Below, in pieces: positions 1-5,715 of a stretch of 5,757 nt of DNA. The notes below the pieces were generated by a model that ran no database searches, was not told where the DNA came from, and saw only the letters and a program-made list of their open reading frames with translations. The DNA comes from Syntrophus sp. (in: bacteria) (lineage in GTDB: Bacteria; Desulfobacterota; Syntrophia; Syntrophales; UBA8958), in the NCBI GenBank assembly GCA_003451635.1, contig DMAT01000431.1, positions 1 through 5,757 of the forward strand, read 5' to 3'. The first letter of the stretch is position 1, and the number at the start of each line of letters is the position of its first letter. A program made the position numbers and the translations under genes.

Positions 1-1093
1 CGACAAAACAGAGGATCGGCCCTTTCGCGTCGGACTTCAGTTTCCTGACGGCAAGGTACTCGATGATCCGTTTTTTCGGTTTCTCCAGACCATAGTGATC
101 TTCCTCCAGGACCTTCCGGGCTTTCCTGATATCCAGATTGTCTTCCGTCCCCTCCCGCCAGGGCAGGGTAAGAATCCAATCCAGATAGGTTGAGGCGACG
201 GTATATTCAGCCGATGACGGATGCATCCGGTCCAGGCGCCGCAATTCCCGATCCGCCTCCTTTTTCGCTTCCTCGGGGAGTTCTTTCTTGGCCAGTTTCT
301 CCCGGTATTCATCTACCTCCACCTTGGTCTCGTCATCTTCGCCAAGTTCCTTCTTAATGGCCCCGAGTTGTTGGCGCAGGTAATAATCGCGCTGGCTCTT
401 ATCCATATCGTCCTTGACCTGAGACTGGATCTTGTTGCCCAGTTCGAGGATTTCCACCTGATGATTGACGAGGCGGGTGACCTCCCTGAGCCGCTCCTTG
501 ACGTCGATCATCTCCAGGATAGCCGCATTTTCTTCTGTGGGGACGTTAATGATTGAGGCGATAAGATCAGCCAGTACCCCTTGATCTGCAATGGTCTTGG
601 CCATGGCGCCGAATTCCTGTGGAAGGAAGGGGGTCAGTTTTACGATCCGTTCGAATAGTCCCACGAGGTTTGCCATGAGGGCCTCGACCTCGATATCCTT
701 GCTTTCCTGATCCTGAATAGATTCAATGCGGGCCTGAAGATATGGTTTGCCGGTCACGATTTCCCTGACGTGGAAGCGTTCGATGCCCTGCACGAGGAGC
801 TGAGCTTTGTTTTCTGCAGTTTTGGCCATCTTCAGGATGACGGCGCTTGTCCCGATGGTGTAGAAGTCCTCGGCTTGATAGGTGGTCTCCGGCGGTGATT
901 TCCTTGCCAGCACCAGGCCGATGATCCGGTCCTTCGCCATGGCTTCATCAACGAGTTGCAGGGATTGATCTCCAAAAACCTCCATGGGCAGCATCATCTT
1001 CGGAAAGACAATCATGTTGAAGAGGGGAAGGATCGGCAGCGTTTCGGGAATGTGAATGATCTTCAAATCGTTCGTTCCATTTTTTTCCGTCAT
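1..1093 (-). CDS. lon: ATP-dependent protease Lon (endopeptidase La), N-terminal part, cut by window edge
   Basis: Lon is a cytosolic homo-oligomeric AAA+ serine protease that degrades misfolded and short-lived regulatory proteins. The 364 residues visible here start with MTEKNGTND and then LPILPLFNMIVFPKM, the usual opening of the Lon N-terminal substrate-binding domain (about residues 12-205). A long helical region follows, containing the family-typical DKSQRDYYLRQQLGAIKKEL stretch. The segment LDWILTLPW and then HYGLEKPKKRIIEYLAVRKL lead into the AAA+ module. The reading frame is open to the window edge and stops at LCFV, just before the expected Walker A loop, so the ATPase and Ser-Lys protease domains lie outside. 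The ATG is supported by a strong Shine-Dalgarno sequence (AGGGGAGGA, GGAGG core at 1103-1107, nine bases upstream). That start overlaps the stop of the upstream small heat-shock gene, so the two are probably translationally coupled. The identity is secure; only the C-terminal part cannot be checked. Confidence 0.97.
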   Translation of the reverse strand, partial: MTEKNGTNDLKIIHIPETLPILPLFNMIVFPKMMLPMEVFGDQSLQLVDEAMAKDRIIGLVLARKSPPETTYQAEDFYTIGTSAVILKMAKTAENKAQLLVQGIERFHVREIVTGKPYLQARIESIQDQESKDIEVEALMANLVGLFERIVKLTPFLPQEFGAMAKTIADQGVLADLIASIINVPTEENAAILEMIDVKERLREVTRLVNHQVEILELGNKIQSQVKDDMDKSQRDYYLRQQLGAIKKELGEDDETKVEVDEYREKLAKKELPEEAKKEADRELRRLDRMHPSSAEYTVASTYLDWILTLPWREGTEDNLDIRKARKVLEEDHYGLEKPKKRIIEYLAVRKLKSDAKGPILCFV

Positions 1094-1554
1094 GGGTTGT
1101 TTCCTCCCCTTGGTCCCATCACGGGAATGCGCCTTTCCCGCTCTGCGGGTATTTTCCCCAAGCGGACTTCGAGAAGCCCATTTGCATAAATCGCCTGGAC
1201 CGTATCTGCGTCCACAGGCGCATGCAGGGCCAGGTGCTTCTCGAAATAGCCGTAAGGGATTTCTGCGAGATGGTAGCGCGTCGTTCCGGCAAGATAATGT
1301 TGATCTCGCTTCCCGAATATTTTAATGCTCTTGCGGCTTACCTCGAGACGAATATCGTCCTTTGCCACTCCGGCCAGATCAAGGAGGACGATAATAAGAT
1401 CCGGCGTTTCATAGATGTCCGTGTGGGGGCGCCAGATATGTTCACAGAGGGTAAATGCAGGGCTGGCGATATGAAACATGTCATCCAGTACATCCTGGAT
1501 TTCCTGCTCGAACTTGCCGCTATCGTTCCTGAACTTGATTTTGATATAGCCCAT
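1090..1554 (-). CDS. hsp20: Small heat-shock protein, Hsp20/alpha-crystallin family
   Basis: This 154-residue protein has the normal length and layout of a bacterial small heat-shock protein: an ATP-independent cytosolic holdase that forms large oligomers and keeps unfolded clients soluble. A short N-terminal arm (about 1-40) precedes the alpha-crystallin domain (about 41-135). That domain shows HTDIYETPDLIIVLLDLAGV, then YGYFEKHLAL, and the signature A-x3-N-G-x-L at residues 121-128. The C-terminal tail carries the I-P-V form of the IxI/V oligomerisation motif (143-145). The ATG at 1554 is the first usable start, because an in-frame TGA lies six codons upstream. Its AGGGG ribosome site is rather far away (about 12 bases), so initiation may be modest. 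The stop codon overlaps the lon ATG in an ATGA arrangement, and the Shine-Dalgarno of lon is encoded inside the last codons, which explains the Gly/Asn-rich end (GGNNP). The gene is the first of an hsp20-lon operon. Confidence 0.96.
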   Translation of the reverse strand: MGYIKIKFRNDSGKFEQEIQDVLDDMFHIASPAFTLCEHIWRPHTDIYETPDLIIVLLDLAGVAKDDIRLEVSRKSIKIFGKRDQHYLAGTTRYHLAEIPYGYFEKHLALHAPVDADTVQAIYANGLLEVRLGKIPAERERRIPVMGPRGGNNP

Positions 1555-1590
1555 CTCTGCATTGATCCCCTTTCATGTTTATCTAATTTT

Positions 1591-1618
1591 ATCATATACA
1601 ATGATCTTGACTTGTCAA
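1591..1618 (-). promoter_or_regulatory. Predicted sigma70-type promoter of the hsp20-lon operon
   Basis: On the minus strand a perfect -35 box TTGACA (complement of 1613-1618) is followed after 16 bases by TATGAT (complement of 1591-1596), a five-of-six match to the -10 consensus. The surrounding sequence is AT-rich. Transcription would begin around 1584, giving a leader of about 30 bases before the hsp20 ATG. No CIRCE element (TTAGCACTC-N9-GAGTGCTAA) and no sigma32-like CCCCAT -10 element was seen, so heat-shock control by the classical routes is not visible. The -35 box lies inside an inverted repeat listed separately, which could be an operator. Confidence 0.6.
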
Positions 1619-1619
1619 G
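1606..1619. promoter_or_regulatory. Inverted repeat over the hsp20 -35 box (copy 1), possible operator
   Basis: CTTGACTTGTCAAG is a perfect inverted repeat with six-base arms and a two-base centre. It covers the -35 box of the predicted hsp20-lon promoter. A near copy lies 76 bases away at 1682-1695; the 18-base stretches beginning at 1606 and 1682 agree at 15 positions. A short palindrome alone would be unremarkable. The repetition and the position over a promoter make a repressor or activator site reasonable, but the regulator is unknown. Confidence 0.4.
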
Positions 1620-1681
1620 AAGCAAAGCCGGGACGTTCTGAACCACGGCTTTCAACGGGATGACGTCAGGGGGTACCTTTT

Positions 1682-1695
1682 CTTAACTTGTCAAC
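1682..1695. promoter_or_regulatory. Imperfect second copy of the inverted repeat (copy 2), possible operator
   Basis: CTTAACTTGTCAAC matches copy 1 except for two bases, which break the symmetry of the arms. It overlaps the TTGTCA -35 box of a possible plus-strand promoter, so the two copies would sit on the two divergent promoters of this intergenic region. It may be a weaker binding site for the same regulator, or a chance resemblance. Confidence 0.3.
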
Positions 1696-1716
1696 AATCA
1701 GGTGGCGCCTTGTAAA
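1688..1716 (+). promoter_or_regulatory. Candidate sigma70-like promoter for galE and the following genes
   Basis: TTGTCA (1688-1693, five of six matches to TTGACA) and TGTAAA (1711-1716, four of six to TATAAT) are separated by the ideal 17 bases. The leader to galE would be about 160 bases. A weaker competing candidate is TTGCAC (1744-1749) with TATGAG (1767-1772), also at 17 bases. The sequence does not decide between them. Confidence 0.25.
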
Positions 1717-1884
1717 CATGGTTGTCTGCCGACTAAAAAGGTATTGCACTGTCTCCATATTTACCGTATGAGTATAGGCGGTTCTCGTAATGCTAAACAA
1801 TTTTCACGAACATGCCCGTCCCTGCCCCTGAGGATACTTGTGTAGCCGCGGGATGGGGGTTGTATTTATTGAAAGAGATCTGTC

Positions 1885-2919
1885 ATGAAAACAATATTTG
1901 TCACCGGCGGCGCCGGCTACATCGGCAGTCACACCTGCGTGGAGCTTCTGCAGGCCGGCTATGATGTCGTAATTGCGGATAATCTCTCCAACAGCAAGAT
2001 CAGTGTCCTTGACCGCATTGAGACCATTACGGGCCGTCGACCCGTCTTTTACCACGTTGACTGCCGGGACCGCACTGCTCTGAAGGGTATTTTCGCCGCC
2101 CATCCCTGCGACGCCGTAATCCATTTTGCCGGTCTCAAGGCGGTGGGTGAATCTGTTGCCCGGCCTCTGTATTACTATGACAACAACGTCGGCTCGACGG
2201 TTGCCCTCTGCGAGGTGATGGCTGCCTGCGGTCTCAAGCGGATCGTCTTCAGCTCTTCCGCAACCGTTTACGGCGATCCCGCTACGGTCCCTATCGGGGA
2301 AGAATTTCCCTTGGCCCCCGCCAATCCCTATGGCCGCACGAAGCTGATGATCGAGGAGATCCTTCGGGATCTCCGAATTGCCGATCCCGCCTGGCAGATA
2401 ATACTCCTGCGCTATTTCAATCCCGTGGGTGCCCACGAAAGCGGCCTGATGGGCGAAGACCCCGCCGGCATCCCCAACAACCTCATGCCCTTCATCAGCC
2501 AGGTCGCCGTCGGCAAACTCTCCCGGCTCAGGGTCTTCGGGAATGACTACGATACGCCCGACGGGACGGGTGTCCGGGACTACATCCATGTCGTAGATCT
2601 CGCGCGGGGCCATTTGAAGGCCCTTGAAAAGATTAAGCAGGCGGACTTCGCTACTTATAATCTTGGCACGGGCAGGGGGTACAGCGTTCTGGAGATGATC
2701 AAAGCCTTTGAAAAAGCATCCGGACGGCCCGTCCCCTATGATATCGTCGATCGTCGGCCCGGCGATATCGCCGTCTGTTATGCCGATTCCGGTCTTGCCA
2801 AAACGAACCTGAACTGGACGGCCTCCCGGGGGCTCGATGCCATGTGCGCCGACACCTGGCGCTGGCAATCCCGCAATCCCAACGGTTACTCTGAGAATAA
2901 TACCGGGGGCGCTTTATGA
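1885..2919 (+). CDS. galE: UDP-glucose 4-epimerase (possibly also UDP-GlcNAc 4-epimerase)
   Basis: GalE interconverts UDP-glucose and UDP-galactose with a tightly bound NAD, supplying galactose units for surface polysaccharide or serving the Leloir pathway. The 344-residue length is normal. The NAD-binding motif TGGAGYIGSH is at 7-16 and the acidic end of strand beta2 (ADNLSNS) is at 31-37. The catalytic set is S124, Y149 and K153 (YxxxK), the same numbers as in the E. coli enzyme. Further family markers are HFAGLKAVGES (80-90), RYFNPVGAH (176-184) and VRDYIHVVDLA (230-240). The UDP-binding RRPGD is at 290-294, followed by C298, which aligns with Tyr299 of E. coli and Cys307 of human GALE. 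A cysteine there normally leaves room for N-acetyl groups, so UDP-GlcNAc/UDP-GalNAc exchange is likely (inference). The ATG has a GAAAGAGA ribosome site six bases upstream. The stop overlaps the next gene's start by four bases. No other galactose genes are in the window. Confidence 0.97.
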   Translation: MKTIFVTGGAGYIGSHTCVELLQAGYDVVIADNLSNSKISVLDRIETITGRRPVFYHVDCRDRTALKGIFAAHPCDAVIHFAGLKAVGESVARPLYYYDNNVGSTVALCEVMAACGLKRIVFSSSATVYGDPATVPIGEEFPLAPANPYGRTKLMIEEILRDLRIADPAWQIILLRYFNPVGAHESGLMGEDPAGIPNNLMPFISQVAVGKLSRLRVFGNDYDTPDGTGVRDYIHVVDLARGHLKALEKIKQADFATYNLGTGRGYSVLEMIKAFEKASGRPVPYDIVDRRPGDIAVCYADSGLAKTNLNWTASRGLDAMCADTWRWQSRNPNGYSENNTGGAL

Positions 2920-3341
2920 CAACCGATGAACTATACCAGGCCCAGATGGAGAACCGTTTTCTGAAAGAGACGATTGCCGCCCTCAGGGAAGAACTCGAGA
3001 AGGAAAGGATTTGCCGCGATGACGATGTTCAGAAGGCCTTGGCGGATGCCCACGATAATATCAAACAACTGAAGGAAACGGTAAACTCCCTCCGCCACGC
3101 AATGGAAAAAATGGCCATCGAACATGACAAAGACAAGCAGAAGGTTATCGCTGATAACCATGATGAGACGAATCAATTGCGAGGCATGGTTGACGCCATG
3201 AGGTACGAAATGGAAAGAAGAAAAATTCAATATGAGGATGAAGTAGCAACCATTCGCCGCTCGGATCGAGAGGAGCTGCAACAATTGGAGGAGGCGATTT
3301 ACACCTTGCGTCAGAAACTGGAGGGTTATGAAAAAAGATAG
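2916..3341 (+). CDS. Uncharacterised coiled-coil protein made of 36-residue tandem repeats
   Basis: I do not recognise this 141-residue protein. It contains no proline or tryptophan, is rich in Glu, Lys, Asp and Arg, and should be almost entirely alpha-helical, probably a long coiled coil. No signal peptide or membrane segment is visible, so it is probably cytosolic. After a 15-residue lead it consists of three and a half copies of a 36-residue unit starting at L16, L52, L88 and L124. All copies share L at unit position 1, R at 9 and E at 13, and keep hydrophobic residues at 1, 5, 8 and 12. The start overlaps the galE stop (ATGA), with GGGGG six bases upstream. The end overlaps the cyclase gene by 14 bases, and the ribosome site of the cyclase lies inside this gene. 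The gene is therefore probably expressed with both neighbours. The precise repeat and tight overlaps argue for a real gene. A scaffold or cyclase partner is possible but unproven. Confidence 0.85.
   Translation: MTTDELYQAQMENRFLKETIAALREELEKERICRDDDVQKALADAHDNIKQLKETVNSLRHAMEKMAIEHDKDKQKVIADNHDETNQLRGMVDAMRYEMERRKIQYEDEVATIRRSDREELQQLEEAIYTLRQKLEGYEKR
2961..3338 (+). repeat. Tandem 108-base (36-codon) repeats, 3.5 copies
   Basis: The units occupy 2961-3068, 3069-3176, 3177-3284 and a half unit at 3285-3338, in phase with the codons and with no insertions or deletions. Copies 1 and 2 agree at 18 of 36 residues, while copies 2 and 3 agree at only 8 but keep the hydrophobic and charge pattern. 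The DNA has diverged a good deal, so the duplication is old and kept by selection on the protein rather than being a recent slippage array. A period of 36 residues equals ten turns of a plain alpha-helix, or a 7+11+7+11 mix of heptads and hendecads. It does not equal a whole number of heptads. Confidence 0.8.
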
Positions 3342-5589
3342 AACTCTCGACACTGATGTCCGGCTTCACCAGGCGGAACTGCTCCTCAATGTTGCCCAGA
3401 CCATGGCGACATATGAGACCCTCGATGAGATGTTGAATGTACTGGTGGAAATTACCACTGGGGAAATCCGTGCGGATCGGGGGACGATATTCCTGAACGA
3501 TGCAGAAACAGGGGAGTTGTATTCACGGGTTGCCCAGGGGACCTTCCAGAGAGAAATTCGGATCATTAACAATACGGGCATCGCCGGTCATGTTTTCACC
3601 ACCGGGGAGAGCCTGCTTGTCCATGACGCTTACAATGATGAGCGGTTCAACCGTTCTGTCGATGAGAAAACCGGTTATACAACGAAAAGTATCCTCTGTG
3701 TGCCCATTCGCACCATGAAGGGCGAGATCATTGGCGCCGCCCAAATGCTCAACAAGAAAAAGGGGCGATTCAACAAGGAAGATATGAAACTTCTCGAATC
3801 GATGACGACCCAGGCAGCCATTACCCTGCAGAGTATCGGGATTGTCGAGAAGATGAAAAAGTTCCGGGCCAAGGAGATGGAATTTTTCGATCTTGTCTCC
3901 AATGTCACCGCAGAAATCGACCTGGGCACCCTTCTGAATAAGGTCATGTCGGAGGCGACCAGGATGCTTAACTCCGAGCGCTCGACCCTCTTTCTCAATG
4001 ATGAAAAACGGAAGGAATTGTTTTCCATGGTCGGGGAGGGGCTGGGGGCTATGGTCATCCGCCTTCCCAACCACATGGGCATCGCCGGGGCCGTCTTCCA
4101 GTCCGGAGAAACGATCAATATCCCCTACGCTTATGCGGATCTGCGTTTCAATCCCGCCTTTGACAGGAAAACGGGTTTCTTCACCAGGTCGATCCTCTGC
4201 GTTCCTGTCGTTAACAAGAATGGGAAGACCATCGGGGTGACCCAGGTTCTCAACAAGCGGGGAGGCCCTTTTACGAAGGGCGACGAATCCCGGCTCCGGG
4301 CCTTTACCGCCCAGGTATCCATCGCCCTCGAGAACGCCAAGCTCTTTGATGATATCCAGAACATGAAGAACTACAGCGAGAGTATGCTGGAGAGCATGTC
4401 CAACGGCGTCATGACCCTCGATGAGGAGGGGAAGATCATCACCTGCAACGCCGCAGGACTCAGGATAATGCAGATTGATGCTCAGGACGTCATTGACCAT
4501 GAGGTTCGGGATTTCTTTGCGGGGAAGAATTCCTGGCTTGTGGATAAGATCCTCCGCGTGGATGAAACAAGGAAATCCGAAATGACCATGGATGCCGAAC
4601 TGGAGTTCGGAGCGAACAAGGTTTCAGCGAACATCGCCATTCTTCCCTTGACCAGTGTGGACAAGAAAAATCTAGGCGTCATGATTATCATGGACGACAT
4701 CAGCTCTGAAAAACGCGTAAAATCAACCATGTCAAGATACATGGACCCGGGTCTTGCCGATCAGCTCCTGGAAGGAGGAGAGGACATCCTGGGAGGGAAA
4801 AGTGCCCTCGCCACGATACTCTTCTCTGATATCCGCCAGTTCACAACCCTGACCGAAGAGTTGGGGGCCCAGGGAACGGTATCGTTGCTGAATGAGTATT
4901 TTACGATCATGGTGGAGTGTATTCAGTGCGAGGGCGGGATGCTGGACAAATTTATCGGCGATGCGATTATGGCCGCCTTCGGCATCCCCCTTGCCCATGA
5001 CGACGACGAAGACCGGGCCATGCGGGCCGCTATTGCCATGATCAACGCCCTCAATCACTGGAATGGGGAACGCGTCTCCCAGGGAAAGAAGCCTGTGAAG
5101 ATGGGGCTGGGGCTCAATACCGATGTAATAGTTTCGGGAAATATCGGCTCGCCGAAAAGAATGGACTATACCCTGATCGGGGACGGCGTCAATCTCGCAT
5201 CGCGACTGGAAAGCTTATGTAAAAAGTATCATGCGAGCATCCTGATCAGTGAAAATACGTACAAGCGCCTGCGGGGAACCTATCGGATCAGGGAGGTGGA
5301 CCGGGTGGTGGTCAAGGGTAAGACGGAAACGGTCGGCGTCTATGAAGTCCTAGATTACCACAGCGCCGAGAGCTTCCCCAACCTTATGGAAGCGGTGAAT
5401 CATTTTCAGGATGGACTTCATAAATACAGGAATCAGCAATGGGACCGGGCGATTCAGTCTTTTGACAAAGCGAGGGACCTTAATCCGGCCGACGAAATAT
5501 GCCGGATGTATGCCGACCGCTGCAAATTCTGGAAAGAAACCCCCCCTGCCAAGGGCTGGGACGGCGCCTGGATCATGGATTCCAAGTAG
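3328..5589 (+). CDS. GAF-GAF-PAS class III adenylate cyclase with C-terminal TPR
   Basis: This 753-residue enzyme is predicted to make cAMP from ATP. Tandem GAF domains span about 15-170 and 185-340, followed by a PAS domain (about 348-462), a linker helix (RYMDPGLADQLL, 470-481), the class III catalytic domain (about 490-676), a TPR-like repeat (about 690-722) and the tail KGWDGAWIMDSK. Metal-binding aspartates are D501 (FSDIRQFT) and D545 (KFIGDAIMAAFG). Purine selection is by K541 and T615 (DYTLIGDGVN), the adenylate pattern. Transition-state residues are N622 and R626, so one chain has every catalytic residue and works as a homodimer. GAF2 has a full NKFDE motif (N309, K310, F315, D319, E320). 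GAF1 has M153 where E is expected. No membrane segment or signal peptide is seen, so it is cytosolic. The domain order resembles Anabaena CyaB1/CyaB2, whose GAF domains bind cAMP. GGAGGG lies very close to the ATG (three bases after GGAGG), suggesting coupled re-initiation after the coiled-coil gene, with which it overlaps by 14 bases. Confidence 0.95.
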   Translation: MKKDRTLDTDVRLHQAELLLNVAQTMATYETLDEMLNVLVEITTGEIRADRGTIFLNDAETGELYSRVAQGTFQREIRIINNTGIAGHVFTTGESLLVHDAYNDERFNRSVDEKTGYTTKSILCVPIRTMKGEIIGAAQMLNKKKGRFNKEDMKLLESMTTQAAITLQSIGIVEKMKKFRAKEMEFFDLVSNVTAEIDLGTLLNKVMSEATRMLNSERSTLFLNDEKRKELFSMVGEGLGAMVIRLPNHMGIAGAVFQSGETINIPYAYADLRFNPAFDRKTGFFTRSILCVPVVNKNGKTIGVTQVLNKRGGPFTKGDESRLRAFTAQVSIALENAKLFDDIQNMKNYSESMLESMSNGVMTLDEEGKIITCNAAGLRIMQIDAQDVIDHEVRDFFAGKNSWLVDKILRVDETRKSEMTMDAELEFGANKVSANIAILPLTSVDKKNLGVMIIMDDISSEKRVKSTMSRYMDPGLADQLLEGGEDILGGKSALATILFSDIRQFTTLTEELGAQGTVSLLNEYFTIMVECIQCEGGMLDKFIGDAIMAAFGIPLAHDDDEDRAMRAAIAMINALNHWNGERVSQGKKPVKMGLGLNTDVIVSGNIGSPKRMDYTLIGDGVNLASRLESLCKKYHASILISENTYKRLRGTYRIREVDRVVVKGKTETVGVYEVLDYHSAESFPNLMEAVNHFQDGLHKYRNQQWDRAIQSFDKARDLNPADEICRMYADRCKFWKETPPAKGWDGAWIMDSK

Positions 5590-5677
5590 TACGAAGCCGC
5601 TGATTACAAATGAATATTTGACTTTTTACCGGTTCATCAAATAGGAATAACTGCTTTTGGATTGGCTGAAAAATCAA
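5590..5677. other. Short non-coding stretch after the cyclase gene
   Basis: Between the cyclase stop codon and the hairpin there is AT-rich sequence without a ribosome site, a convincing reading frame or a recognisable RNA. The plus-strand operon and the minus-strand tRNA converge here. Confidence 0.6.
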
Positions 5678-5706
5678 AAGGGGTTAGAGAAGGTCTCTAA
5701 CCCCTT
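5678..5706 (-). terminator. Intrinsic terminator of the minus-strand tRNA, perhaps shared by the converging operon
   Basis: A perfect inverted repeat with 13-base arms (AAGGGGTTAGAGA and its complement) surrounds a three-base loop at 5691-5693. On the minus strand the stem runs directly into TTTTGATTTTT, a normal U-tract, so the hairpin ends transcription of the tRNA about ten bases after its 3' end. On the plus strand it is followed only by TTAATACTC. It would therefore be a poor intrinsic terminator for the cyclase transcript, though the hairpin could still protect that RNA's 3' end. Confidence 0.88.
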
Positions 5707-5715
5707 AATACTCAG

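Larger units (their letters stand above)
1555..1884. other. Divergent intergenic region between hsp20 and galE
   Basis: This 330-base stretch separates the minus-strand hsp20-lon operon from the plus-strand galE cluster. It contains the predicted promoters and the paired inverted repeats listed separately. The galE-proximal part (about 1813-1857) can form a weak hairpin from CCCGTCCC and GGGATGGG, with one G-T pair. There is no U-tract, so it is not a convincing terminator, and its role is unclear. Very short reading frames here (for example 13 codons from an ATG at about 1789) lack ribosome sites and were not called. No RNA gene or riboswitch was recognised. Confidence 0.7.

Noticed and set aside
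1222..1641. A plus-strand open frame across hsp20 and its promoter
   Set aside because: It is antisense to the alpha-crystallin domain and runs into the promoter region. The translation has no recognisable features, whereas the minus-strand protein has the full family signature.
1661..1668. TGACGTCA palindrome between hsp20 and galE
   Set aside because: It looks like the eukaryotic CRE site, but an isolated 8-base palindrome has no known meaning here and is not repeated.
1813..1857. Possible hairpin CCCGTCCC / GGGATGGG upstream of galE
   Set aside because: The stem contains a G-T pair, the loop is long and no U-tract follows. It is not convincing as a terminator or riboswitch.
1804..2868. 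A 354-codon open frame antisense to galE
   Set aside because: It lies wholly opposite a secure galE, resembles no known protein and has the Gly/Asp/Val-rich composition typical of the antisense frame of a GC-rich gene. Its length comes from codon bias.
3143..3159. Perfect 7-base inverted repeat GGTTATC-GCT-GATAACC inside the repeat protein gene
   Set aside because: Arms of this length are expected by chance a few times in a window of this size. It is within coding sequence and not near a promoter.
3523..4500. A 325-codon open frame antisense to the GAF domains
   Set aside because: It is opposite a gene with conserved motifs throughout, shows no domain of its own and has no promoter or plausible ribosome site.
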